In this document: piece by piece, positions 55,005 to 62,953 of the stretch
Layout of the letters: every line of letters starts with the position of its first letter
Numbering within the stretch: position 1 is the stretch's first letter
Assembly: GCF_042649825.1 (NCBI RefSeq)
Contig: NZ_JBHSAB010000020.1
Span: forward strand, 1-64,000
Direction of reading: 5' to 3'
Length of the DNA stretch: 64,000 bases
Source: Legionella_C dresdenensis
GTDB taxonomy: Bacteria; Pseudomonadota; Gammaproteobacteria; Legionellales; Legionellaceae
Translations under genes and position numbers: made by a program
The notes under the pieces: model-generated
What the model was told of the DNA's origin: nothing
The model's database searches: none
Seen by the model: only the letters and a program-made list of their open reading frames with translations

Positions 55005-56645
55005 TTATGGATAATTCACTGTCAGTGGATCATCAATCGCAATAGTTACTGGTTGTGTCCACGACGGGCCTGGATAAGTATAAGTGACACCAGGTACAGG
55101 ATTATTACCAGGACCGCCTGGGTTATATAATGGTAAATAAGAACCCGAGGCGGGAATTATTACTGCGGTAATTAAACGCATTGCTGCATCATCGCCTTTT
55201 AAAATAATATCCAGATAATTATCTCGATCGGCAACATAAGCATCATTTAAGGGTAAATCATATTTACCTAAATCAGCCATACCCACAACCGTGATCACAC
55301 CTGCAGAGAAAATATAAGGAACGTTTGTTTGAGTTAATAAAGTAGATACTCCATTCTCAGTCACTTCGACTTGAAAGAAATTGCTGTAATCGCTGGGCAG
55401 GATTGCGGCAACCCCATCAGGTGAAATTCCAGCTGTCGTATATATACGCAATCGATATTGTGCATCCGCACCATAAAGCGCCGTTCCACCATTTGGAAGA
55501 TTGCTTTTAAACGCTACGGGTGCATTTTGGCCAATATCGTTCATGATGCTTAATTTAGCGCCAATTAATTTTGGACCGCCGCCAGATTGATAAGGATTAC
55601 CGCTTGATTTGGTCAGGCCAACTGCACTTACGGGCCCATTAGGACCGACTAATTTTAAGGTAGTACCATTATCGACCACCGTAACCTGAACAGGGTAAAC
55701 CGCTCCAGGGGTTCCAGGTGCCAGTCGATTACCAAATTCTCCAAAAATAACAACACAACTACGTTTATTATATAAAAAATTCGGGGTTATCGAGGCCACT
55801 GCCGGCCTTACTACTTCACCGGTATTCAAAGTCAATCGAAAGTCCGTTGGGTTAACCGTACTGGGCAAAACCGGCCAACTAAAACAAATCGGCATCGCAT
55901 CGGCATGGTCTGTAGGATAACCAAATCCAATTGCCACATCAGAAGGAGATTGCGCAGTGGTGTAAGCAGCAAAGGGCGCATCAGGAGTGGTTATAATCAT
56001 CCAGGTTCCACCCGCAGCAATAACCCCTGCTTCATTTCCTGGAACCCCTTCAATTCCCTCAAAACCGTAATTTGCTGACAACATTTCTGGCTGACTTCCC
56101 CATAAGTCCGCATTAACCAGTTTATCTTCTAACAGTGATTGGTAGGTTAGAGACGGAGGAGGTATCACTTCAACCCGCAATAAATCATTACTATTAGTAA
56201 CACCGGCACAACTCACACCATCATCCCAACAGGCCATTAGCACATTGGGGCTTCTTGCACCGCTGATAACATCTCCAACATGCAAACCATCCGGTGAAAT
56301 AATAAGCGTCAAAGTACAGCTTGCATTAGGCGCTAAAGTAAACGTGCCGCCACACCCCGAGGAGTCAATACTGGTAGAAGGCGGCAACGACACGATGGAA
56401 GCATTGACTGCGGCAATAGGGTTGGGGTTAGTAATTTGATAAATGGCGTGAACCGGAAACCCGATTGCAACTTCAGTGGGTAAAATTGTATTAGATTTGG
56501 CAGTAATAAAAAATGGAAGATTGTAGCGAGTTTTGTTATGTTTGGACTGAGTTTGAGCGTTTACTCCGCCATTTATACTAATTAACATCAGCAACATAAC
56601 TGACTGGCATAAAACAGAACAAAAAAATTTTCCCCATCTATTCAT
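55005..56645 (-). CDS. large secreted protein of unknown function
   Basis: The 546-residue protein has a signal peptide (ending GGVNA) and no other membrane segment. The N-terminal third contains an Ig-like or CARDB-type stretch (AIYQITNPNPIAAVNASIVSLPP and CTLTLIISPDG). The middle includes GFEGIEGVPGNEAG and a beta-rich region; the last part is Pro/Gly-rich (YNPGGPGNNPVPGVTYTYPGP). It lies between two barrel genes, downstream of the next one, so it may be exported with them. Not recognised. Confidence 0.75.
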   Translation of the reverse strand: MNRWGKFFCSVLCQSVMLLMLISINGGVNAQTQSKHNKTRYNLPFFITAKSNTILPTEVAIGFPVHAIYQITNPNPIAAVNASIVSLPPSTSIDSSGCGGTFTLAPNASCTLTLIISPDGLHVGDVISGARSPNVLMACWDDGVSCAGVTNSNDLLRVEVIPPPSLTYQSLLEDKLVNADLWGSQPEMLSANYGFEGIEGVPGNEAGVIAAGGTWMIITTPDAPFAAYTTAQSPSDVAIGFGYPTDHADAMPICFSWPVLPSTVNPTDFRLTLNTGEVVRPAVASITPNFLYNKRSCVVIFGEFGNRLAPGTPGAVYPVQVTVVDNGTTLKLVGPNGPVSAVGLTKSSGNPYQSGGGPKLIGAKLSIMNDIGQNAPVAFKSNLPNGGTALYGADAQYRLRIYTTAGISPDGVAAILPSDYSNFFQVEVTENGVSTLLTQTNVPYIFSAGVITVVGMADLGKYDLPLNDAYVADRDNYLDIILKGDDAAMRLITAVIIPASGSYLPLYNPGGPGNNPVPGVTYTYPGPSWTQPVTIAIDDPLTVNYP

Positions 56646-56662
56646 TACTTATAATCCTTTCG

Positions 56663-57403
56663 TTAAAAATACCAGTGAAGCTGCGCCACAAGAGTGTTAA
56701 TATATAAATGAGATTGGTTTAAATAATCAGGCACAGCCCGGTTACGGATAGAACCATCACCAAGCCCCACATGCCCCAAATCAGAAAACACATATCCAAC
56801 GCCCACAGCAACATTCGGTAATATTAAGGTGTCTATACCTAAGCCAAGCATATAGCTTAAAGACGAATTGTTATGATTAGAAAAATCCGGTGTGACAGTC
56901 AAATATCCAGGCACTGTTGTGCTAAAATTCTTAGCCTTATTATACGCACCGCCAATGCCGGCAGTAAGATAAGGATAAAACTTTTCATGCCACTCACGCT
57001 GCACTTTGACTTCGGCTAATAATTGCGACATTTGAATGGTGTATTGATAATTAGCGCTATAAAACGGTGGAAAAATCCCTTGTTGTAATGTGCCCTTCAC
57101 ATCCCTTGAGCTTAGCTGATGATAACCTAATCCAATAATAATGCTATTTAAAGAATCAAATACCAACCTGCGACCAAGTGAAACGCCATATCGCGCGAAG
57201 GAAGAATTCTTTTTATCAGGAGTGTAATTAAAAGTACTATAGCCAAGTGGAAACGTGACCGTGCGACTTAATTGATTAGTTTGCGCAATGCCTGCATCTA
57301 ATCCTAATACAACCCGCATATCCTGAAGGTTTCCCTCCTGCGCATTGCAATAAGATGGAATTAAGAAAAAGAATAACAAAAATAAAATAAATTGGCGATT
57401 CAA
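56663..57403 (-). CDS. outer-membrane beta-barrel protein
   Basis: The 246-residue protein has a signal peptide (FLLFFFLIPSYCNA) and a pattern of Gly/aromatic beta strands (FARYGVSLGRRLVFDS, YPYLTAGIGGAYNKAKN, AVGVGYVFSDLGHVGLG), ending LVAQLHWYF, a typical barrel C terminus. It is 18 bases upstream of the large secreted protein gene and may be in one unit with it. Confidence 0.85.
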   Translation of the reverse strand: MNRQFILFLLFFFLIPSYCNAQEGNLQDMRVVLGLDAGIAQTNQLSRTVTFPLGYSTFNYTPDKKNSSFARYGVSLGRRLVFDSLNSIIIGLGYHQLSSRDVKGTLQQGIFPPFYSANYQYTIQMSQLLAEVKVQREWHEKFYPYLTAGIGGAYNKAKNFSTTVPGYLTVTPDFSNHNNSSLSYMLGLGIDTLILPNVAVGVGYVFSDLGHVGLGDGSIRNRAVPDYLNQSHLYINTLVAQLHWYF

Positions 57404-57487
57404 TTTATGTCCTTATAAATTTAAACTTCCAAATGGAATGAAGTGTATGATTATAAAGATTAGCTTCCAAAATAGCTATAGCAAACG

Positions 57488-57546
57488 CAGCCGGGTGCAA
57501 ATCATAGGACCGGAACCCTGATTTCATTTCGTTTCACCCAGGCTAT
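57488..57546. repeat. dispersed palindromic repeat
   Basis: cagccgggtgcaaatcatagg...accggaaccctgattt...cacccaggct is a copy of the element at 25238-25280. It lies in the 290-base gap 57404-57694 that holds no gene; the rest of the gap is AT-rich and includes the SDR gene's probable promoter. Confidence 0.6.
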
Positions 57547-57694
57547 GATACTTTTATAGATTTTTTGAAGATTTTATTAATCTTTGCATTATTAACAAGT
57601 TATACTATAAGCTTCATGTTATTTCATTACAATTAAATTTCAATCAGCAACTGTCCAGCATTAGGAAAATCCAAAAACAAAGAGAGGGTTATAT

Positions 57695-58411
57695 ATGTAT
57701 GATAAATCGGCAATAATTACAGGCGCGAGTAAAGGGATAGGCAGGGAAGTTGCAAAGCATCTGGCACGCAAGGGTTACAATCTTCTATTAATATCGCGTT
57801 CTAAAGAATTATTAGCGGAACTCCAACAGGAACTGAAGGAAATTAATATCAATTTAATTGTTAATATCGCGGCTATTGATGTTTATTATGCAGGAGAGGT
57901 TAATCTAGCTATTACTAATTTTTATAAAACAACTAACTCAGTTGATTTATTATTTAATAATGCTGGTTATGTAAAAAGAGGAACTTCAGATATTGATCCA
58001 ATCGAATTATCTACAATGATAAATTCAAATCTCATAGGCGCTATTGATATGATCAGGGCAACGGTTCCTTTGATGAAAATTAAAAATTCTGGCTACATCA
58101 TAAACGTAAGTTCCAGAAGCGCCGAAACACCAAGAAGTTTATTAGGTGGTTATGCTGCTACAAAAGCAGCTCTTCTGGCCTTTAATGAATCCTTATACAA
58201 AGAAATGAAAAATACTAACATCAAAGTGACAGCACTTTGTCCTGGCCTTGTTGATACTGAAATGACATCTGATGTGAAAGAGGATAGAAGTAAGCTAATT
58301 AAAACAGCGGATATTTGTGCCACAATTGATTTTTTATTATCTTTATCGCCTGCTGTAGCGTTAAAAAAATTGTCATTTGAAAGCATTGTTCAGGTCGGTG
58401 GTTATAGCTAA
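57695..58411 (+). CDS. short-chain dehydrogenase/reductase
   Basis: The 238-residue protein is a classical SDR with TGASKGIG (residues 9-16) for NAD(P) binding, LLFNNAGYVKRG, the catalytic Ser in IINVSSRSAETP and Tyr/Lys in GGYAATKAALLAFNESL. Substrate unknown. The ribosome-binding site agagaggg is strong. It is the first gene of the AT-rich accessory end of the window. Confidence 0.9.
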   Translation: MYDKSAIITGASKGIGREVAKHLARKGYNLLLISRSKELLAELQQELKEININLIVNIAAIDVYYAGEVNLAITNFYKTTNSVDLLFNNAGYVKRGTSDIDPIELSTMINSNLIGAIDMIRATVPLMKIKNSGYIINVSSRSAETPRSLLGGYAATKAALLAFNESLYKEMKNTNIKVTALCPGLVDTEMTSDVKEDRSKLIKTADICATIDFLLSLSPAVALKKLSFESIVQVGGYS

Positions 58412-58431
58412 TTAATCCTCTGCTCACTGCC

Positions 58432-58544
58432 ATTAAATTAAAAAAATTTGTCAGACCCGCGAAGGGCTCCATTCATTAAACAAGGTAAAGAGCCAACTTG
58501 AGAAATAGTCTCTTTCGCAGGAATGACAAAATCCTTAACTTAAT
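58432..58544. repeat. MITE-like inverted repeat, copy 3 (degenerate)
   Basis: attaaattaaaaaaatttgt at the left and a ccttaacttaat end at the right, with the conserved centre aacaaggtaaagagccaact. The GC-rich arms have decayed. It lies between the SDR and LOG genes. Confidence 0.7.
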
Positions 58545-58568
58545 GACAGTGCTCCCCGGCTACGATAA

Positions 58569-59144
58569 TTAACACCCTTGTGGTTCAGATAAATAGCATG
58601 TTGACATTTCAGAGAGTAATAATATTGGGCAGGTATTGAGTTTAGGTATTTGCACTTGTGTTTTAGAGACAAAACCGTATTTTTCAGCATTAGAGATGAA
58701 AGAAAACAAGCCATCAAAATAACCATCAATATTCAGAAATCCAATAGACTTATTAAAAACCCCTATTTTAATAGCATTCCAGGTATCAAAAGCTTCTTCT
58801 AAAGTGCCTAAACCGCCAGGCATCACTATAAATGCATCTGCTTTTTGTTGCATCAGGATTTTTCTCTCTTGCATGCTTTTTGTAATAATAAGTTCATCTA
58901 GCGATGTTAATGGTTTTTCCAGGGCCAAAAGACTTTCCGGGATGATTCCTGTTACCTTTCCTCCTGAATCCATTACACTGGTTGCTAACAGCCCCATTAA
59001 ACCCAGGCTGGAACCGCCATAAACCAAACGAATATCAGAGCAAGCTATTTGATTTCCTAATTGAATCACAACGTCTTTAAAGAGCGTGGAGTTACCACAT
59101 TTTGCCCCCAGATAAACACATATTGACTTCACATTCATCACCAA
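58569..59144 (-). CDS. LOG-family phosphoribohydrolase-like protein
   Basis: The 191-residue protein matches the LOG/TIGR00730 family, whose members release free bases from cytokinin-type or other nucleoside monophosphates. The motifs are VYGGSSLGLMGLLA, SMQERKILM and the catalytic PGGLGTLEE at about 113-121. Most bacterial members have an uncertain substrate. It is divergent from the HxlR regulator gene with 92 bases between. Confidence 0.9.
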   Translation of the reverse strand: MVMNVKSICVYLGAKCGNSTLFKDVVIQLGNQIACSDIRLVYGGSSLGLMGLLATSVMDSGGKVTGIIPESLLALEKPLTSLDELIITKSMQERKILMQQKADAFIVMPGGLGTLEEAFDTWNAIKIGVFNKSIGFLNIDGYFDGLFSFISNAEKYGFVSKTQVQIPKLNTCPILLLSEMSTCYLSEPQGC

Positions 59145-59236
59145 AAATTAAAAGCAAAGAATAATCTATAACTACTTTATTTAATATATGTAAAATAGCG
59201 GGCTCTTAGTATATGTATCAACCCGTTTGATAGGAG

Positions 59237-59581
59237 ATGAAGGTGATTTATGACGTTTATCAAGAACAATGCCCTTCACGGATCGTTTTAGAGATTATCA
59301 GCGACAAGTGGGTAATTTTAATCATCCAATTACTCGCAGAAAAAAGCCATCGCTTTGGCGAATTGCAAAGAGCAATTGGCGGTATTACAGCCAAGGTATT
59401 AAGCGCGCAGCTCAAAAGGCTGGAATCCTATGGGTTAGTCATTCGTGAAGATAAATCGGATTTGATATTACATGTGGAATATTCCCTGACGTTATTGGGT
59501 ATAAGCTTGAATAAAGTTTGTCAAGCTATTACACAATGGGCAGAGAGTCATATCGATGATCTTTCAGTAGTGTGCACTTAA
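59237..59581 (+). CDS. HxlR-family transcription regulator
   Basis: The 114-residue winged-helix protein has the HxlR signature: CPSRIVLEIISDKWVILIIQLL, RFGELQRAIGGITAKVLSAQLKRLESYGLV and a wing with HVEYSLTLLG. Such regulators respond to redox or small molecules and often control neighbouring genes. The Cys in QCPS near the N terminus is typical. A 20-base perfect palindrome at 60246-60265 could be its binding site, but this is only inference. Confidence 0.93.
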   Translation: MKVIYDVYQEQCPSRIVLEIISDKWVILIIQLLAEKSHRFGELQRAIGGITAKVLSAQLKRLESYGLVIREDKSDLILHVEYSLTLLGISLNKVCQAITQWAESHIDDLSVVCT

Positions 59582-59594
59582 AAGAATTATACTT

Positions 59595-60038
59595 TTATAA
59601 ATATTGTCCAAACCACTTTATCAAGGTATCTTCACCCAGACTATCATAGATATAGGATAAATAGAGAGTCAGCTCTTGTTCATAGTTTTCATCAAACCGG
59701 GAATCATTTGTATCGGTTATTGGATCATGATGAAAAAAATTACCATTAAGATATTCATTGCAGAAGTCATGATAATCTCTGGTAAACAAAAGAAAAGTAT
59801 GCCACATATTATCAATGTCAACCATCTCGGAATGCATCACGCAAGAAAAATTCAGTGACTTATTATCGGGATTATTGTTTATTTCAAACTTGTGTTTAAA
59901 ACAAAGCCAAACAAATTTCATTAATTCTGCTAAAGCGTCTTCTGCTTGCATTTGGGCACTTGGATAATCTTGACAATATCTGGAAATGACCTTTGTATTT
60001 TTATAAGACAGTAATGTATTTAAATCAGGTAAGTACAT
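59595..60038 (-). CDS. His-rich protein next to the small peptide gene
   Basis: The 147-residue protein was not recognised with certainty. It has conserved-looking clusters of possible metal ligands: H69, D74/D76, W79-H80 in DNMWHTFLLFTRDYHDF, H90 and H103-H104 in FFHHDP. The block somewhat recalls the D-x-x-WH motif of the plant GRDP-like family (weak resemblance). It is read from the same direction as the 29-codon peptide gene 52 bases upstream, with an excellent ggaggc site between, so it is a candidate partner or modification factor for that peptide. Confidence 0.72.
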   Translation of the reverse strand: MYLPDLNTLLSYKNTKVISRYCQDYPSAQMQAEDALAELMKFVWLCFKHKFEINNNPDNKSLNFSCVMHSEMVDIDNMWHTFLLFTRDYHDFCNEYLNGNFFHHDPITDTNDSRFDENYEQELTLYLSYIYDSLGEDTLIKWFGQYL

Positions 60039-60057
60039 TATTCAGCCTCCAAAATGA

Positions 60058-60084
60058 ATGCATCATATTTACCGTATGATGCAT
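60058..60084 (-). terminator. 10-bp intercistronic hairpin
   Basis: atgcatcata (60058-60067) and tatgatgcat (60075-60084) pair perfectly around a 7-base loop between the peptide and the 147-residue protein gene. Such a hairpin often lowers readthrough from a precursor gene into its enzymes, giving more precursor. A short T-rich run follows on the minus strand. Confidence 0.6.
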
Positions 60085-60090
60085 CTTTGA

Positions 60091-60180
60091 TTACCCAATG
60101 CATGTTCCAGGCCCGCAATACCCTTTACTTTTTGCTGAAGTTTTTTCTTTAACAATTTTTTTAATAATCTTGTCTTTCAT
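60091..60180 (-). CDS. candidate RiPP-like precursor peptide
   Basis: This 29-codon gene is too short for routine ORF lists. The peptide has a Lys-rich leader (MKDKIIKKIVKEKTSAKSK; 8 Lys) and a Gly/Cys core, GYCGPGTCIG, with C22 and C27. The ATG has a good aaaggg site 7 bases away, and a sigma70-like promoter lies just upstream. The 147-residue His-rich protein follows in the same direction; the divergent neighbour is a SAM methyltransferase. The layout (leader, Cys core, hairpin, partner gene) resembles peptide natural-product loci. No known modifying enzyme family is present, so the product class is open. Confidence 0.68.
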   Translation of the reverse strand: MKDKIIKKIVKEKTSAKSKGYCGPGTCIG

Positions 60181-60216
60181 AGTATTTCCCTTTATTGAGC
60201 AATAATGCTTAATGAG

Positions 60217-60244
60217 AATATAGAGAAATTTATTTATCCGTCAA
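60217..60244 (-). promoter_or_regulatory. sigma70-like promoter of the peptide gene
   Basis: On the minus strand ttgacg (60239-60244) and tatatt (60217-60222) are separated by 16 bases, close to the consensus. Transcription would start about 30 bases before the peptide ATG. The palindrome 60246-60265 sits immediately upstream of the -35 box, so a regulator could act there. Confidence 0.6.
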
Positions 60245-60245
60245 T

Positions 60246-60265
60246 TAGTTACCAGCTGGTAACTA
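60246..60265. promoter_or_regulatory. 20-bp perfect palindrome, likely operator
   Basis: tagttaccagctggtaacta is a perfect 20-base palindrome between the divergent peptide and methyltransferase genes. It lies next to the -35 box of the peptide promoter and about 15 bases before the methyltransferase start, so one bound dimer could control both. The HxlR gene 700 bases away is the nearest regulator. Confidence 0.6.
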
Positions 60266-60280
60266 TTCCAGGGAAACGTT

Positions 60281-60895
60281 ATGAATGATAGAAATTGGGC
60301 GCACTATTATAAAATTACGAAGCAGATCACCTCACCACGTAAAACCCTTCTAAAAGCTATCGAAATTTTTAGCAACCGGAGTAAATCCACTCATACTAAA
60401 GCAGCAATTGATCTTGGGTGTGGTTCGGGCGCTGACTCCATTGAACTTTTAAAACATGGCTGGTCAGTACTCGCCATTGATTATCAGGCCGAAGCAATAT
60501 CAACTTTATTGTCTTTATGTCCGCCATCCCTTCAAAATAGATTAGACACGAAAGTAATGCCATTTGAATTGTTGACGTCTCTACCACGAGTACAATTAAT
60601 CAATGCAAGTTACAGTCTTCCTTTTTTAAGGGAAGATAAATTTTATTCAATATGGAATACCATTGTAGACACCATGCATCAAGGCGATATGTTTGCAGGA
60701 ACTTTTTTTGGAATAAATGATGGTTGGAATAGCTCTAAAAACTTGGATATGACGTTCTTTAATCATGACGATTTATCAAATTTACTCTTGCCATTTGAAG
60801 TAGCATTTCTTGAGGAAGAAGAAATTGATAAGACCGATGCATTGGGCAATATTAAGCATTGGCATGTGTATTCTGTTGTAGCCGAAAAATGTTAG
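60281..60895 (+). CDS. class I SAM-dependent methyltransferase
   Basis: The 204-residue protein starts NRNWAHYYK-like (MNDRNWAHYYKITKQI) and has the SAM motif AIDLGCGSGADSIELLKHGW (about 43-62) and VLAIDYQAEAI. It resembles TehB/UbiE-like small-molecule methyltransferases; the exact substrate is unknown. It is divergent from the candidate peptide gene and shares its control region, so a role in modifying the peptide or giving resistance is possible. A two-domain acetyltransferase gene follows. Confidence 0.85.
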   Translation: MNDRNWAHYYKITKQITSPRKTLLKAIEIFSNRSKSTHTKAAIDLGCGSGADSIELLKHGWSVLAIDYQAEAISTLLSLCPPSLQNRLDTKVMPFELLTSLPRVQLINASYSLPFLREDKFYSIWNTIVDTMHQGDMFAGTFFGINDGWNSSKNLDMTFFNHDDLSNLLLPFEVAFLEEEEIDKTDALGNIKHWHVYSVVAEKC

Positions 60896-60944
60896 TATTA
60901 CGAGCGTGTTACAGTATCCTATAATCCAAATTGGCCAAACATTT

Positions 60945-61934
60945 ATGAACCCTAAAATTCAAGTACGTCGTTATCAAGATGGTGATGCAAAATTTTTAAG
61001 CCAAATTTATTTCAACACCATACATACTGTGAATGCTAACGATTACACAAAAGAACAGCTAGATGCATGGGCTCCATGGTCTTCAGTACAAGATTATGGT
61101 GGGTGGCAAGAAAAATTAGAAAAAACTCAACCGTTTGTTGCGCTCATAGCCGATAACATAGTGGGCTTTGCAGAATTTGAGCCAAATGGTCATATCGATT
61201 GTTTTTATGTCCATCACGAGTTTCAGGGATCTGGTATTGGCAGCGCTCTCATCCATGAAATTGAGAAAGCAGCCGTAGATAAATCAATTTCTCGCGTCTA
61301 TGCAGAAGTTAGCATTACAGCAAAACCGTTTTTTGAGGCCAAAGGGTTTCACGTTGTAAAACAACAGACTGTGACGATTCGTGGTATAGAGTTAATCAAT
61401 TTTGTTATGGAGAAGCATTATAAAAATTTAAGATCCTTATCAGCAGACGATATTCCTATTCTCGTTGGTGCGTTTAATGCTATTGGGTGGAATAAGCCCT
61501 CTTCATTATTCGAGCAGTATTTAAAAGAATCAGAGACCGGCGAGCGGTTGATTTGGGTAGCCTTTATTCATGATCGGTTTGCTGGATACATTACCTTGAA
61601 ATGGCAATCACAATATGAGACATTCGCAAAAGACCACATACCTGAAATCATAGATTTGAACGTGTTGCCGCCTTTTCGGAGGGTTGGAGTGGGTTCAATG
61701 CTTCTTGATATTGCAGAAAAAGAAGCGGCCACTAAAAGCGAGCATGTTGGTATTGGTGTAGGACTTTATGCGGGACACGATGGTGGTTATGGTAGCGCTC
61801 AAAGACTTTATGTCAAGCGAGGATATATTCCTGATGGTTTAGGAGTAACCTATAACTACAAGCCAACTGTGCCAGGGCAATCATATCCTTTAGATGATGA
61901 TTTAATTTTATGGTTCACAAAAAAATTAAATTAA
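60945..61934 (+). CDS. two-domain GNAT acetyltransferase
   Basis: From the ATG at 60945 (a GTG at 60906 is in frame upstream) the protein has 329 residues and two GNAT domains. The first (about 1-155) has the block QVRRYQDGDAKFLSQIYFNTIH and the acetyl-CoA loop HHEFQGSGIGSALI. The second (about 160-325) has LNVLPPFRRVGVGSMLLD and YGSAQRLYVKRGYIPDG. Two different GNAT types are fused here. Substrates unknown. Lies 49 bases after the methyltransferase. Confidence 0.88.
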   Translation: MNPKIQVRRYQDGDAKFLSQIYFNTIHTVNANDYTKEQLDAWAPWSSVQDYGGWQEKLEKTQPFVALIADNIVGFAEFEPNGHIDCFYVHHEFQGSGIGSALIHEIEKAAVDKSISRVYAEVSITAKPFFEAKGFHVVKQQTVTIRGIELINFVMEKHYKNLRSLSADDIPILVGAFNAIGWNKPSSLFEQYLKESETGERLIWVAFIHDRFAGYITLKWQSQYETFAKDHIPEIIDLNVLPPFRRVGVGSMLLDIAEKEAATKSEHVGIGVGLYAGHDGGYGSAQRLYVKRGYIPDGLGVTYNYKPTVPGQSYPLDDDLILWFTKKLN

Positions 61935-61946
61935 AATTTGCATTCG

Positions 61947-61970
61947 ATGTAAAATATATTTACATTTTTT
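61947..61970 (+). terminator. AT-rich hairpin with T run
   Basis: atgtaaa and tttacat pair around 5 bases and are followed by five Ts, 12 bases after the acetyltransferase stop. The stem is AT-only except one pair, so strength is low. Confidence 0.45.
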
Positions 61971-61986
61971 AAAGCTGTAAAATTAT

Positions 61987-62401
61987 ATGATCAGTTATTT
62001 GCGTTATAGTGTATGTAGTATACTTTGTATCAATTATATCAATACCTATGCTGGAATAATACCGGCGATTATGATTCCAAATACAAAAATAGACTCTGCT
62101 TATCTTTGAAATAGCGACCGCTCTATTATGGAGAATTGATTACGCGAATGGCGGATGTTTTTGGGATGGGTATGATTTAAAAACGAGTGGATCGCATCAT
62201 TATAAATACCGTCATGGGTTTCACTTTACTCGTGTTAAACATAATATCTTTGATGTGTTGGAGCCCCCACTTAGAAATATTGTGACAAAAAAGGGACAAT
62301 ATGATTATGAATACGAGTCTGTTGCCGCCCATGGGAAAACTATATTTTGGAAGTTAAACAATAATTTTTTAAAAGCAACCGGAAATAAAGAATGGCAATA
62401 A
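61987..62401 (+). pseudogene. secreted-protein gene with a +1 frameshift
   Basis: An ATG at 61987 opens a 40-codon frame with a signal-like start (MISYLRYSVCSILCINYINTYA) that stops at TGA 62107-62109. In the +1 frame, from about 62105, a coding-like frame with no ATG runs on for about 98 codons (LLWRIDYANGGCFWDGYD ... WKLNNNFLKATGNKEWQ) to the TAA at 62399-62401. Joined by one skipped base they give a single exported protein of about 138 residues. The junction is TAT CTT TGA, identical to the shift site of the RF2 gene. It may be a decayed gene or a real programmed shift. Its end overlaps the next gene start. Confidence 0.6.
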
Positions 62402-62922
62402 ACCAACTGATTGGAGGGCTGGTCAGTCTATTACTTCTACCAGTCTCCGTTGCGCAACCTCCTTTTGAAGTATTAAGATCCTGTGTTGATGAGAAACCTT
62501 ATAATAATAAGATCACTATTGACACCAAAGAAGATGGAGTTTATGCAGGAACCCAAGAAAAAGATTGTGAAGAGCCATTTGAAGTAAATTTTGACAATAA
62601 AATGTATGGTTTTGTAAGATGTGCAGATATACCCTATTTAGTTGTTAATAGCCAAAAAATTAATTTAGAAAAAGCAGAAAATAAGTCGGTTAACTCAGAA
62701 ATTAAACCAGGCACGCTTTATCCAACCGATACATCATGGTCAAAAATTGAATTTAAAGATCAATCGTATTTATGCTTAAATGGACCAATTTCACGCTCAG
62801 GAACAGGATCAAATATTGGTCAATATTATATTGTAGAAAATGCATTCTTAAATAACGTAATGCCCACCATTTATTATTATTTTTTCAATAAAGATATTGT
62901 CCCAATAACAAGTAATAATTAA
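62392..62922 (+). CDS. small secreted protein of unknown function
   Basis: The 176-residue protein has a hydrophobic start (INQLIGGLVSLLLLPVSVAQ) and several Cys (SCVDE, DCEEP, RCADIP, LCLNGP) in a polar, AT-coded body. The ATG overlaps the stop of the frameshifted gene by 10 bases, and a gga site lies in that gene's end, so the two were probably co-translated. Not recognised. Confidence 0.7.
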   Translation: MAINQLIGGLVSLLLLPVSVAQPPFEVLRSCVDEKPYNNKITIDTKEDGVYAGTQEKDCEEPFEVNFDNKMYGFVRCADIPYLVVNSQKINLEKAENKSVNSEIKPGTLYPTDTSWSKIEFKDQSYLCLNGPISRSGTGSNIGQYYIVENAFLNNVMPTIYYYFFNKDIVPITSNN

Positions 62923-62953
62923 TTATACTTTATCAAGGAGCAACTACACTCGT

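Noticed and set aside
60091..60180. Methanobactin precursor
   Set aside because: The Cys core loosely recalls such peptides, but no MbnB/MbnC (DUF692) genes are nearby and the Cys spacing differs.
61987..62401. Release factor 2 (prfB)
   Set aside because: Only the slip site TAT CTT TGA is shared; the protein is unrelated to RF2.
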